This document shows, one piece after another, positions 40,143 through 49,762 of a DNA stretch of 64,000 nt (position 1 is its first letter; each line of letters starts with the position of its first letter). The notes under the pieces were generated by a model. The model did not search any database. It was given only the letters and a program-made list of their open reading frames with translations, and was not told the origin of the DNA. Both the position numbers and the translations under genes were made by a program. This DNA is from Eubacterium sp. TM05-53. Lineage in GTDB: Bacteria; Bacillota_I; Bacilli_A; Erysipelotrichales; Erysipelotrichaceae. The stretch is from contig NZ_QSPK01000005.1 of assembly GCF_003436425.1 (NCBI RefSeq), positions 1 through 64,000 of the forward strand, written 5' to 3'.

Positions 40143-42350
40143 ATGCATAACTCAAATAATTTATCGAAAAGCTATAAAGAAATAATTAAACAACACGTGT
40201 TTACTTTATTTAATGGAATTAATGTTGTTCTAGCTATATTTGTATTCTTTACGGGATCTTATCGTAATATGCTCTTTATGATTACGGTCATTTTAAATAT
40301 GGCGATTGGATTGTTCCAGGAAATTCGTTCAAAACATATGTTGGATAAGCTTTCTTTATTAAATCAGACAAAGATTCATGTGATTCGAAATAATACTGAA
40401 CTGGAATTAAGCGTTGAAGAAGTGAAAGTCAACGATATTCTCGTATTATATGCTGGCGATGAAATCAGTTTTGATGGTCATATTATATCTGGAAATATTG
40501 AATGCGATGAATCCATGTTGACGGGTGAAAGTGATGCGGTATATAAACAAGAAAATTCTTCACTACTTAGTGGAAGCTTTGTGATTTCAGGAAAATGTTG
40601 GATGCACGTAGACAAAGTAGGACAAGATACATATGCGTATTCGATTTTAAAACATGCTAAGCGTTTTAAACGTTATCCGAGTCAGTTACGAGATTCAATT
40701 GATTGGATTATAAAATGGTGTACATATATTTTAATTCCATTGGGATGTGTTTTGTTCATTAAGCAGCTTATTAAAACAAATTATACAACCGCAACCTTAA
40801 ATACTGTGGCTGCCGTTGTAGGCATGATTCCCGAAGGACTTGTCTTTTTAACTAGTGTTGCATTGGCAATCAGTGCTTATAAGCTTGGTAAACAAAAGGT
40901 TTTAGTACAGGAACTATATTGTATTGAAACCTTAGCTAGGACAGATACACTATGTTTAGATAAGACCGGTACATTGACGCAAGGAAAACTAAGTGTTTGT
41001 CATGTTGAAGAAATTGAAAATGTCGACGGAATTCTAGGCGATATGATGCAGGCTTTACCAGATGACAATGCGACAGCTATAGCGATAAGAAACTATTTTA
41101 AGGCAAGAAATTATAAGAAAGTTGTATCCTATTTGCCGTTTTCAAGTCAAAGAAAATATTCGAGCGTGACATTTGAAGATGGAGAATATAAATTAGGAGC
41201 GTATTCATATATCGCCAAAGAAATAGATTTGGATGTAGAAAAACATATTGAAGACTATACGTCTCTAGCTATGCGTGTAGTAGTTTTGATGAAAGATAAT
41301 GCTGTTTTGGCTTATATTTGCCTTCGTGATGAATTAAGGCCAGATGCCAAAGATACTTTAAATTTCTTTAAAAAACAAGGCGTGGATATAAAAATTATTT
41401 CAGGAGATGATCCTAGAACAGTGGAAGCTTTAGCTAGAAAAGCAGGCTTTACATCAAAAAGTATTGATATGTCTACTATAAAGGATGTAGAAATGGTTGT
41501 AGATTCGTATTCGATTTTTGGACGTGTTACTCCAGAACAAAAAAAGGAACTTGTGTTAGCTTTAAAAAGAAGAAATAAAACTGTCGCAATGACGGGTGAT
41601 GGTGTAAATGATGTTATGGCATTAAAGGAAGCGGATTGTTCTATTGCGATGGGTTCGGGTTCACAAGCGTGTAAAAGTGTGGCGAGCCTAGTTTTATTAG
41701 AAAACCAAATGAATACATTACCTGTTATTTTATATCAAGGACGTTGTGTTATTAATAACATTCAAAGAACAGCCTCTTTATTTTTGGTGAAGACAATCTT
41801 CTCAATTGGACTTTCTTTATTAACACTTGTATGTTTAAAAAACTATCCGTTTAAACCTATTCAATTGACTTTGATTTCTGCCTTGGCAACTGGAATTCCT
41901 AGCTTTATATTAACGCTTGAACCAAACGGAAATATTGTAAAAGGAAATTTCTTAAGAAATGTCATATCTAAAGCATTGCCAGGAGCTATATGTGTAATTT
42001 GTAGTGTAATTGGTGTTTCAATCTTAGGCCATTTTGTTTATATTTCACCTAATGAATATTCAACAATGTGTACAATTCTTGCCGGAGTCAATGCACTTAT
42101 GGTGTTGATACGAGTATATGTGCCAATGACAATGCTAAGAAAAATATTGGTTACAATCATGTCAGTAATATTTGCCGGTTCAATCATTTTATGTAAGAAC
42201 TTTTTCTATATTGTTCACTTACAATGGTATGAAATTATCTATGTGATTTTAAATGTATGTCTGATTCCTTTTATACTAACGCTTGTATCAAATTGGGTAA
42301 AAATAATTTTAAAAAAAATAAATCACAAAAAGAAAAAGTTTGGAAATTAA
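40143..42350 (+). CDS. P-type cation ATPase (CtpE-like)
   Basis: The 735-aa pump has the A-domain motif LTGESD, the phosphorylation site DKTGTLT, MTGDGVNDVMALKEAD in the hinge, and PEGLVFLTSVALA in the fourth membrane helix. It lacks heavy-metal CPC motifs. The PEGL-LTS helix and the QELYCIETLARTDTLCLDKTG segment match the CtpE group, linked to Ca2+ uptake in mycobacteria; ion specificity here is inferred. A TACAAT box lies 6 nt before the ATG, and the AAGGTAG upstream is far for an RBS. Confidence 0.88.
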   Translation: MHNSNNLSKSYKEIIKQHVFTLFNGINVVLAIFVFFTGSYRNMLFMITVILNMAIGLFQEIRSKHMLDKLSLLNQTKIHVIRNNTELELSVEEVKVNDILVLYAGDEISFDGHIISGNIECDESMLTGESDAVYKQENSSLLSGSFVISGKCWMHVDKVGQDTYAYSILKHAKRFKRYPSQLRDSIDWIIKWCTYILIPLGCVLFIKQLIKTNYTTATLNTVAAVVGMIPEGLVFLTSVALAISAYKLGKQKVLVQELYCIETLARTDTLCLDKTGTLTQGKLSVCHVEEIENVDGILGDMMQALPDDNATAIAIRNYFKARNYKKVVSYLPFSSQRKYSSVTFEDGEYKLGAYSYIAKEIDLDVEKHIEDYTSLAMRVVVLMKDNAVLAYICLRDELRPDAKDTLNFFKKQGVDIKIISGDDPRTVEALARKAGFTSKSIDMSTIKDVEMVVDSYSIFGRVTPEQKKELVLALKRRNKTVAMTGDGVNDVMALKEADCSIAMGSGSQACKSVASLVLLENQMNTLPVILYQGRCVINNIQRTASLFLVKTIFSIGLSLLTLVCLKNYPFKPIQLTLISALATGIPSFILTLEPNGNIVKGNFLRNVISKALPGAICVICSVIGVSILGHFVYISPNEYSTMCTILAGVNALMVLIRVYVPMTMLRKILVTIMSVIFAGSIILCKNFFYIVHLQWYEIIYVILNVCLIPFILTLVSNWVKIILKKINHKKKKFGN

Positions 42351-42364
42351 TCCAAACTTTTTTC
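42333..42364. terminator. Bidirectional terminator
   Basis: AAAAGTTTGGA / TCCAAACTTTT (42334-42361) with a short loop, between convergent genes. Confidence 0.8.
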
Positions 42365-43479
42365 TATCCCCATACTTCTTCGGCAATTTCTTTAACCAAT
42401 TTTACTTTAGCCCACTGTTGCTCTTCAGTTAATTTGTTTCCTATTTCACATGAGGCGAAACCACATTGTGGACTTAGACACAAATTTTCTAAAGGGACAT
42501 ATTGGCTTGCTTCTTTAATACGGGCAATTACTGTTTCTTTATCTTCTAATTTGGCTAACTTTGTAGTAACTAAACCAAGTACAACTTTTTTATCGGGTGT
42601 AACTTCTTTTAATGGCTCAAAACCACCAGAACGAGCATCATCAAATTCTAAGAAATAGGCATGCACATTTTCTTTCGCAAATAATGTTTTTGCGACAGCA
42701 TCATAAGCACCACTAGATGCATATGTAGAGTGGAAGTTACCACGACATACGTGTGTGTTAATTGTAAGATCTTCAGGTTTTCCTTCAATCGCAAGATTGT
42801 TGATACGCAAGAATAATTCTTGAACTTTTAATAAACCTTCTTGATCTGTTTGGAAGAATAATGGCGCTTTTTCATCCACCAACATACCCCATGAACAATC
42901 ATCGAATTGAATGCATCGACATCCTGCATCATATAATTGTTGAATGACAACCTTATATCCTTTCGCAATGTCTTGAACCAATTCTTCCGTATCTTCATAA
43001 TATTTTTTAGTGTTTTCTAGTGCAAAAGGAAGAATCATTTGTTCCAAAAATTGTGCTGGAGCAGGAATGGTTTGTTTGGCAATCGTATTTTCGTCTTCGA
43101 ATTGAGTTAAAAACTTGAAATGCTCTACAAAAGGATGTGTACCACTCACACCAACTTTTCCAGTGATATATGTATCATCAATCATAGCGGCTTCTCCATG
43201 GAAGGGAAGGCCTGTTTTCGTTGGTGTATGAGATACGCCATCAAATCCCCACATAAAGTCCAAGTGCCATGTAGCACGTCTGAATTCACCATCTGTGATG
43301 ACGTGTAGGCCGGCTGCCTTTTCTTTTTGAACTAAATCTGTAATGCACTCATCTTCGATTTGGGTCAATTCTTCTCTTGAAATTTTTTTAGACTCATAAT
43401 CTTTACGAGCTTGTTTTAGTTTTTCAGGTCTTAAAAAACTTCCAACTACATCATATCTATAAGGTGTTTGAACTGTCAT
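42364..43479 (-). CDS. MetE-like (YxjG/YxjH) cobalamin-independent methyltransferase
   Basis: I start at the ATG at 43479 (GAGGAA 7 nt upstream), giving 371 aa beginning MTVQTPYRYDVVGSFLRPE. The MetE C-terminal barrel motifs are present: VGSFLRP, IQFDDCSWG, a zinc-site pattern NTHVCRGNFHST and LSPQCGFAS with the conserved Cys. These short proteins lack the MetE N-terminal half and are thought to methylate homocysteine from alternative donors. A LysR-type regulator gene follows on the same strand. Confidence 0.9.
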   Translation of the reverse strand: MTVQTPYRYDVVGSFLRPEKLKQARKDYESKKISREELTQIEDECITDLVQKEKAAGLHVITDGEFRRATWHLDFMWGFDGVSHTPTKTGLPFHGEAAMIDDTYITGKVGVSGTHPFVEHFKFLTQFEDENTIAKQTIPAPAQFLEQMILPFALENTKKYYEDTEELVQDIAKGYKVVIQQLYDAGCRCIQFDDCSWGMLVDEKAPLFFQTDQEGLLKVQELFLRINNLAIEGKPEDLTINTHVCRGNFHSTYASSGAYDAVAKTLFAKENVHAYFLEFDDARSGGFEPLKEVTPDKKVVLGLVTTKLAKLEDKETVIARIKEASQYVPLENLCLSPQCGFASCEIGNKLTEEQQWAKVKLVKEIAEEVWG

Positions 43480-43558
43480 AATAAATTCCTCAACTTTCGT
43501 GTGTGTTAAGTCTATCATATTTATAGTATATAGAATAATTGAAATATTCTTTAGTTTA

Positions 43559-43577
43559 TTATAGTTAAAAACTATAA
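43559..43577. promoter_or_regulatory. Perfect inverted repeat between lysR terminator and metE-like gene
   Basis: TTATAGTT-AAA-AACTATAA is a perfect inverted repeat containing a T-N11-A pattern, as expected for a LysR-type binding site, upstream of the metE-like gene. Confidence 0.45.
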
Positions 43578-43578
43578 T

Positions 43579-43604
43579 AAAAGACCAATTTCACTTGGTC
43601 TTTT
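43579..43604 (-). terminator. Terminator of the lysR-type gene
   Basis: AAAAGACCAA / TTGGTCTTTT (43579-43588 with 43595-43604); the stem overlaps the last codons. Confidence 0.75.
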
Positions 43605-44493
43605 CAATGTATTGAATGAGATGATTTAGATAGTTTTTTGACATGTTGGATAAAACTCCATCACTAATATAGCCTATTTCCATAACTTCATCACTATCAA
43701 GTGGAATGGATACAATGTTGTCTCCATTTAAATCCGTGCTTAGAATACCTGAAGAAATCGTATATCCGTTTAGTCCAATCAATAAGTTGAATAATGTGGC
43801 GCGATCTGAAACAACAATACTCTTTTTAGATGGCTGAGTACTGTGTAATTCTTCGGAAAAGTAGAAGGAATTATTGATTCCTTGTTCATAAGTTAGACGG
43901 GGATAGTTCTCTAAATCTTCCATTTTCACTGTTTTTTTATGGGATAAAGGATTTGTCTTAGAAACAAACACATGGGGTTTGGCTTCAAATAATTTGGTGA
44001 ATGTAAGATGTTCTTTCTTTAAGATACTTTGAATGACTTCACGATTGAAATGTGAAAGATAAAGAATGCCTAATTGACTTCGATGGTTCTTTACATCTTC
44101 GATAATATCGTATGTTCTTTGTTCTCTTAAAGAAAATTCATATTCACTTTGATTGTATTCTTTGACTAAGGCGACAAACGCATTTACCACAAAGGCATAG
44201 TGTTGACTTGAAATCGCAAATACAGTTCTTGCAGGGAATGTGTTTTTATATTGTTCTTCAAGTAAGTTAGCTTGTTCTATGACTTGTCTAGCATAGCCTA
44301 GAAATTTTTCTCCTTGTTCAGAGAGAAGAATACCTTTATTTGTTCGAACAAATAAGCAGATGGACATTTCTTCTTCTAAATCATGAATGGATTTCGAAAG
44401 AGATGGTTGTGAAATAAATAAGGCTTTGGCTGCGGAATTAAAAGATCCAGATTCAACGACCTGGATCACGTAGCGCAATTGTTGCAACGTCAT
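43591..44493 (-). CDS. LysR-family regulator
   Basis: The 300-aa protein has the N-terminal helix-turn-helix (MTLQQLRYVIQVVESGSFNSAAKALFISQPSLSKSIHDLE, given here in part) and a two-lobed effector domain (from about residue 90). The start codon overlaps the cyclophilin stop by one base. The metE-like gene just downstream suggests control of methionine metabolism, as for MetR/YtlI-type regulators. Effector unknown. Confidence 0.9.
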   Translation of the reverse strand: MTLQQLRYVIQVVESGSFNSAAKALFISQPSLSKSIHDLEEEMSICLFVRTNKGILLSEQGEKFLGYARQVIEQANLLEEQYKNTFPARTVFAISSQHYAFVVNAFVALVKEYNQSEYEFSLREQRTYDIIEDVKNHRSQLGILYLSHFNREVIQSILKKEHLTFTKLFEAKPHVFVSKTNPLSHKKTVKMEDLENYPRLTYEQGINNSFYFSEELHSTQPSKKSIVVSDRATLFNLLIGLNGYTISSGILSTDLNGDNIVSIPLDSDEVMEIGYISDGVLSNMSKNYLNHLIQYIEKTK

Positions 44494-44978
44494 TAGTCAA
44501 CAATTGTGATTGTATCAATCACTTGAGGATTTCTTGGACGATCATTGAAAGTAGTAGGTGTCTTTGCGATTTTATCTACATTTTCCATACCTTCAATAAC
44601 TTTACCAAACGCAGCATATTCACCATCTAAATGAGGTGCATCCTGGTGCATAATGAAGAATTGACTTCCTGCACTATTTGGATCCATAGCACGTGCCATA
44701 GATAAAACTCCACGAGTGTGTTTTAAATCGTTTTTAAATCCATTTGAAGCAAATTCTCCATGAATTGTATAACCTGGGCCACCAGTTCCGTTTCCAATTG
44801 GGCATCCACCTTGAATCATAAATCCTTTAATAACACGGTGGAAAGTTAATCCGTTATAGAATTTTTTTTCGATTAGATTCAAAAAGTTTTCAACCGTTTC
44901 TGGAGCAATCTCAGGATATAGTTCAGCTTTGATTTGATCTCCGTTTTTCATTGTGATTAAAATATTTTTGGTTTCCAT
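44493..44978 (-). CDS. Cyclophilin-type peptidyl-prolyl isomerase
   Basis: The 161-aa cytoplasmic protein has the cyclophilin core: FHRVIKGFMIQGGCP (catalytic Arg), GVLSMARAMDPNSAGSQFFI and AAFGKVIEGM. It has no signal peptide. It speeds proline isomerisation in folding. It lies between the degV-like and lysR-type genes in one minus-strand series. Confidence 0.94.
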   Translation of the reverse strand: METKNILITMKNGDQIKAELYPEIAPETVENFLNLIEKKFYNGLTFHRVIKGFMIQGGCPIGNGTGGPGYTIHGEFASNGFKNDLKHTRGVLSMARAMDPNSAGSQFFIMHQDAPHLDGEYAAFGKVIEGMENVDKIAKTPTTFNDRPRNPQVIDTITIVD

Positions 44979-44982
44979 GTTT

Positions 44983-45837
44983 TTAGTTTTCCTTTCTTAT
45001 ATATTGTAATGCGATACAACCAAGACCAGTATGTACGGCAATTACAGAACTAATATAGTCTATATGAATATTTTGTTCAGGTACACCCTTTTCGATAAAA
45101 CATTGTTTAAAATGGTTGGCACCCTCTAAAAAATCTGAGTGAATAATATAGATATTTGTATGTTCTATATCAATATCATTCATGACTTTATCAATCGCAT
45201 AGGCATCGGCTCTTTTTTCTGTGCGAACCTTATTTAATACATCGATTCTGCCTTCTGTACTTTTATTTATATGTAAAACAGGATAGATCTTTAATAAACC
45301 CGCAAGTGTAGCAGCCATAGGTGTTAATCTTCCGCCGCGTTTTAAATGTTGAAGATTTTTGACAAGAATCAATGAGTTGGATTCATCGATTGCAGGTCGA
45401 ATAATCTCTAATATTTCTTCAGATGATTTGTTTGCATCGACTAATTCCTTGATCCAAATCGCAACATGTTTTTCTAATTCACAAGTTGAATACATATCAA
45501 TTACATGGACATTCATTTCTAATTCTCGTGCAATACTTTGCATGGTTGAAGCGTTTGTGGATAATCCATTTGTCAATGGAATCGCAAATACAGTATCGTA
45601 TTCTTTTTTTAGCTCTTCAAATAAATCATAGATTTTTTGATAGGTTGCCATGCTTGTTTTTGGCATTTTCCCCTTGGCTAATTCTTTATAAATATCTTGT
45701 GTTGAAATTTCTAATGTATCTTGGTATGTTGTTTCGTCAATTGTGATTTGTAAGGGAAGCAGGTAAATACCCAATTCTTGTGCCTGTTCAAAAGATAGAT
45801 TGGAACCTGTATCCGTTACGACGGCAATTTTTTCCAT
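44983..45837 (-). CDS. DegV-family fatty-acid-binding protein
   Basis: I start at the ATG at 45837 (MEKIAVVTDTGSNL). The 284-aa protein has the DegV N-terminal fold (DTGSNLSFEQAQELGIYLLPLQITI), KTSMATYQ with the lipid-headgroup Thr/Ser, and LKRGGRLTP. DegV/FakB proteins bind a fatty acid and present it to the kinase FakA, which is not in this window. The upstream peptidase gene ends one base before this start. Confidence 0.92.
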   Translation of the reverse strand: MEKIAVVTDTGSNLSFEQAQELGIYLLPLQITIDETTYQDTLEISTQDIYKELAKGKMPKTSMATYQKIYDLFEELKKEYDTVFAIPLTNGLSTNASTMQSIARELEMNVHVIDMYSTCELEKHVAIWIKELVDANKSSEEILEIIRPAIDESNSLILVKNLQHLKRGGRLTPMAATLAGLLKIYPVLHINKSTEGRIDVLNKVRTEKRADAYAIDKVMNDIDIEHTNIYIIHSDFLEGANHFKQCFIEKGVPEQNIHIDYISSVIAVHTGLGCIALQYIRKEN

Positions 45838-45838
45838 A

Positions 45839-46897
45839 CTAGAATCCTCGAATAGTTTGAGCGTCGATGTTTGTGATGATTTCAACCGCAAGTTTTACAG
45901 CATTATCATAATCTTCTTCAGAACAGATTCCAAAGGAAGCGTGCGCAAAACGAACGGGAATACCAATAATGATGGTTGGAATGTTATAGCGGTGAGTAAT
46001 TCCTGCATTGGTTCCTCCACCTTTTCTTACACTTTCCTGTACAGGAATATTCTTTTCATGAGCCAAATCAATCGCATAACGCATAAAACGAGGGCTTGTG
46101 ATATAAGAACGGTCAAACCAACGTAACATTGGACCTTTTTTCAAGGCAGACTGGATCATGTAGTCTTGTTCAAATGTATCATCACTTGGGCATCCTTCAA
46201 AACAAATCGCAATGTTAGGATTTAAGTTTTTGATTGCTGTGTCCATGCCTCTTTCGCCGACTTCTTCTTGTGTTGTTAATGTGGCTTCAATGTTGTGGCT
46301 TACATCTTTTAATTGGTGTAGTACATCCATTACGGCTGCACAGCCTATACGACAATCAAAGGCTTTTCCTAAGAAAATCTTATGTGCTTCATCATATTTA
46401 CATGTAACTGCAGGACACATGAAGTTACCTACAGATATATGAAATTCTTCTTTTACTTCTTGAACACTTGTTGCGCCTACATCGATTACTAAATCATCAA
46501 AATCTACTTTTCCATTACGCTTTTCTTCAGATAAGAAATGAACCGGTTGACTTGCGACAATACCCGAAATTTTTTCACCTTTGTCATTAAGAATCCAGAC
46601 TTCGCCAGATACAATGTTTTTTGGATCCCATCCACCTAATGGTAAAAAGCGAATTGTACCATTTGGCTTGATGGCTTGCACAATAAAGCCAACTTCATCG
46701 GCATGTGCATCCAAAAGAATCGTTGTTTCATGTTCTTTGTCTTGTTTAAAGTGCATATACGTATTACGCATTGTATCGTCATGAACTTCACAAATATCCT
46801 TGACATCTTCCATGGCTAGTGAAGATACTTCATCTTCCATGCCACTTGGTCCAAAGGCAGTTGAGAAGTCAATAATTCGTTTAATTTTTGAATTCAT
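45839..46897 (-). CDS. M42-family metallo-aminopeptidase
   Basis: The ATG at 46897 gives the best spacing (8 nt) to GGAGG; the ATG at 46903 is too close. The 352-aa enzyme has metal ligands in DAHADEVGF and QEEVGERG, and GGGTNAGITH near the C-terminus. M42 peptidases form large tetrahedral cytoplasmic complexes that trim peptides. It appears co-transcribed with the degV-like gene. Confidence 0.92.
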   Translation of the reverse strand: MNSKIKRIIDFSTAFGPSGMEDEVSSLAMEDVKDICEVHDDTMRNTYMHFKQDKEHETTILLDAHADEVGFIVQAIKPNGTIRFLPLGGWDPKNIVSGEVWILNDKGEKISGIVASQPVHFLSEEKRNGKVDFDDLVIDVGATSVQEVKEEFHISVGNFMCPAVTCKYDEAHKIFLGKAFDCRIGCAAVMDVLHQLKDVSHNIEATLTTQEEVGERGMDTAIKNLNPNIAICFEGCPSDDTFEQDYMIQSALKKGPMLRWFDRSYITSPRFMRYAIDLAHEKNIPVQESVRKGGGTNAGITHRYNIPTIIIGIPVRFAHASFGICSEEDYDNAVKLAVEIITNIDAQTIRGF

Positions 46898-47033
46898 ATA
46901 CATTTCCTCCATAAATTTGTTAATATTATAGCACAGATACATATTTGTGGATGTGTTTCTGGTCATTTGAATGAATTTGTATTTGGACAAAGGACTAGAA
47001 TAATTGTATCTTACCAAAAAAGGAGATTTTTGC

Positions 47034-47789
47034 ATGAAAAAAATAATGTCAAAACTACATTTTAGAAGTATATATAAAACAATCGTATTAACTTTGATCT
47101 TATGCTTTGTCTATAACATTGCCTATTTAATGATGAGTGCCTCAGGTATGAATGTATATCTTAGACAAAGTCTAGAAGTCGTATTAAGTTTATTGTCGAG
47201 TTTAGGTTTCTATTTTATTTGCACAAAGATATGGAAGAAACAAAATTTTTGCGCATCTGCAATTTTGAAAGTGTTAGTGCTACAAGGTATTTATATTTTA
47301 ATTGTGAGTGGAATTCTTACAAATCTAGTGAATGTTTGCACAAATAATACAAGCTTAATGTTAGTGTTACAACTTATTAGTGCATTCTGCTTAGTTATGA
47401 TGGTGCCATTCCAGTTGATTTTCTATTATGGATTGATTCACGATAAAAACTTAAAGGAATTTATTCCTTTTGCACTAAAAAAACACCAGAAATCCATGTT
47501 GAACTGGTATTGTACATTACTAATCTGTATTGTTGTGTTTGATACAATGTCTGGAGGTTTATTTAGTGCAGCACAAGGCTTTAATGCCCAAAGCATTTTA
47601 GTTGGATCTATGTATATGGGTAATCCTATGATGTCTTGGATGATGTATTTATTCTTGGGAGTTAGCTTTAAGTCGAGTCTTGCAGCTATGTTTACTTATT
47701 TGTTTGTGAATTTTTTAATGGGCTTTTTCTATTGCATTCTTGAATTGAATTATGTTTCTTATGTAGGAAGTCTTTTAGATGCAGATTAA
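47034..47789 (+). CDS. Membrane protein of unknown function
   Basis: I start at the ATG at 47034, preceded by AAGGAG. The 251-aa protein has about six hydrophobic helices (for example IVLTLILCFVYNIAYLMM, ILIVSGILTNLV, LVMMVPFQLIFYYGL) and few conserved polar features. I recognise no family. Its stop overlaps the recG start by 11 nt, so it is likely translated with recG. Confidence 0.7.
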   Translation: MKKIMSKLHFRSIYKTIVLTLILCFVYNIAYLMMSASGMNVYLRQSLEVVLSLLSSLGFYFICTKIWKKQNFCASAILKVLVLQGIYILIVSGILTNLVNVCTNNTSLMLVLQLISAFCLVMMVPFQLIFYYGLIHDKNLKEFIPFALKKHQKSMLNWYCTLLICIVVFDTMSGGLFSAAQGFNAQSILVGSMYMGNPMMSWMMYLFLGVSFKSSLAAMFTYLFVNFLMGFFYCILELNYVSYVGSLLDAD

Positions 47790-49752
47790 TGAATTGAAAA
47801 TTACCAGTCGAAGACTTGGTCTTTTAGTAAAGATGAATATCTTAACGGTTGAGGATCTATTGAAGTATTGTCCTTTGCGTTATGATACGGTTCAAACATT
47901 GCCTTATTCACAATGGAATGAAAAGGAAAATGTTGTATTCCAAGGCTTGATTTGTTCAACCGCAAGAGTGATTCGTTTATCTAAGAATCGTTCGATGACT
48001 AAGTTTAAAGTCATGTCATGGAATGAAGAATTAAACATTACTTTATTCAATCGTCCATGGCCATCTCAATTTGGTTTTGGCAAGACGATTACAATTTATG
48101 GACAATATCAAGGGAATAATAATGTGGTAGCTTCTACTTATAATTTTAAACCTTTAGATCAACAATTAGGCTTACATCCAGTATATCCATTGATTGAAGG
48201 CTTGAAGCAATCGGATATACAGGCCATTATGAAAGAGGCCCTTAAACATGTGGATGTTTTGCCTCAAAGAGTACCACAAAGGTATATTGAAAAGTATAAG
48301 TTGTTAGATATATCTACGGCTTATAAATGGATTCATTTTCCAGAGAATGAAAAGCAGCTGCATGCCGCAATTCGTACATTGAAGTATGAAGAGTTTCTAT
48401 GTTTTCAATGCGTAATGCAGTCGATGCACGAAAAGAAGGAAATTAAAAAAGCTAAGAAATTTTCTATGGCAACCGTAAAGAAATGGATTTCAGATCTTCC
48501 TTTTGAGTTAACGAAGGATCAGCTTTCAAGTATTGACGATATTCTATATGATTTAAAGAGCACAAATGTCATGTTTCGCCTTGTTCAAGGAGACGTTGGA
48601 TGTGGAAAAACAATTGTTGCTCAAATTAGCATGTATGCCAATCAGCTAGCTGGGTATCAATCGGCTTTGTTGGCACCAACCGAAATCTTAGCCCGCCAAC
48701 ATGTAGATAATATGCATAAATTAGGTTTAGATGCGACTTTATATGTTTCGAGTTTACCGGCTAAGGAAAAGAAAGAAGTTTTAACGAAACTTGAGAATGG
48801 AGAAATATTAAATGTGGTAGGGACACATGCTTTATTTCAAGAAAATGTTATTTTTAATAAATTAGGCCTTGTGATTGCGGATGAGCAACAGCGTTTTGGT
48901 GTGAAACAAAGAAGGTCTTTATTAGAAAAAGGCAAGTGTGTTGATTTTCTAATGATGTCAGCTACACCGATTCCTAGAACGTATGCGCATTTCTTATATG
49001 GTGATATGGATATTAGTTCAATTCATACAATGCCTAAAGGAAGAAAGAGTGTTGTCACAAAGTATTTTAAAACTTCAAGTATGTCGCCAGTTTTAAAAGA
49101 TGTATTGAAATTTATTCAAGAAGGAAGACAGTGTTATGTCGTGTGTCCTGCCATTGAAGAGAATGATGAATTTAAAATGCGTAATGTATTTGAAATTTAT
49201 GAAGGCATGACAAAGACATTAAAAGATATACGTATTGGCTTGCTTCATGGAAAAATGACAAGTCAGGAAAAGGAAGAAACGATGGAGAAGTTTTCTAAAC
49301 ATGAATTGGATATCCTTGTTTCTACAACGGTTATTGAAGTTGGAATTGATGTGGCCAATGCGAGTGTGATGGTCATTTATGATGCGCATCGTTTTGGCTT
49401 AAGTACTTTGCATCAGCTTAGAGGACGTGTGGCACGTGATAAAAAACAGGGGTATTGCTTCTTGTTGTCGGCATCGAGTGATCCTCAGGCTATTGAACGC
49501 TTAAAAAAGATGGAAGAATTAAAGGATGGCTTTGAAGTATCCAATTATGATTTGCATATGCGCGGTCCAGGTGATATTTTAGGGATAAGACAAAGTGGTA
49601 TGCCTTGTCTTGTGTTTGGTGATTTTGAAAAAGACCAGGCCATGATGGAAACGTGTATTCATGATGCGAAAGAAATCATACAAGATCAAGTGGATGTGGA
49701 TTTGTTGTTGTATATTTCAAGGGCTATTGAAAGTGCACAGTATTTTGATTAG
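47779..49752 (+). CDS. recG: ATP-dependent DNA helicase RecG
   Basis: The 657-aa helicase has an N-terminal wedge/OB domain, Walker A GDVGCGKTIVA, DEQQRFGVKQR (motif II), SATPIPRT (motif III) and the C-terminal motifs IEVGIDVANASVMV and HQLRGRVARDKKQGYC, ending with the TRG-type RGPGDILGIRQSG. It rescues stalled forks and processes junctions. The ATG lies within the end of the membrane-protein gene. Confidence 0.96.
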   Translation: MQINELKITSRRLGLLVKMNILTVEDLLKYCPLRYDTVQTLPYSQWNEKENVVFQGLICSTARVIRLSKNRSMTKFKVMSWNEELNITLFNRPWPSQFGFGKTITIYGQYQGNNNVVASTYNFKPLDQQLGLHPVYPLIEGLKQSDIQAIMKEALKHVDVLPQRVPQRYIEKYKLLDISTAYKWIHFPENEKQLHAAIRTLKYEEFLCFQCVMQSMHEKKEIKKAKKFSMATVKKWISDLPFELTKDQLSSIDDILYDLKSTNVMFRLVQGDVGCGKTIVAQISMYANQLAGYQSALLAPTEILARQHVDNMHKLGLDATLYVSSLPAKEKKEVLTKLENGEILNVVGTHALFQENVIFNKLGLVIADEQQRFGVKQRRSLLEKGKCVDFLMMSATPIPRTYAHFLYGDMDISSIHTMPKGRKSVVTKYFKTSSMSPVLKDVLKFIQEGRQCYVVCPAIEENDEFKMRNVFEIYEGMTKTLKDIRIGLLHGKMTSQEKEETMEKFSKHELDILVSTTVIEVGIDVANASVMVIYDAHRFGLSTLHQLRGRVARDKKQGYCFLLSASSDPQAIERLKKMEELKDGFEVSNYDLHMRGPGDILGIRQSGMPCLVFGDFEKDQAMMETCIHDAKEIIQDQVDVDLLLYISRAIESAQYFD

Positions 49753-49762
49753 GAGTTTTACA

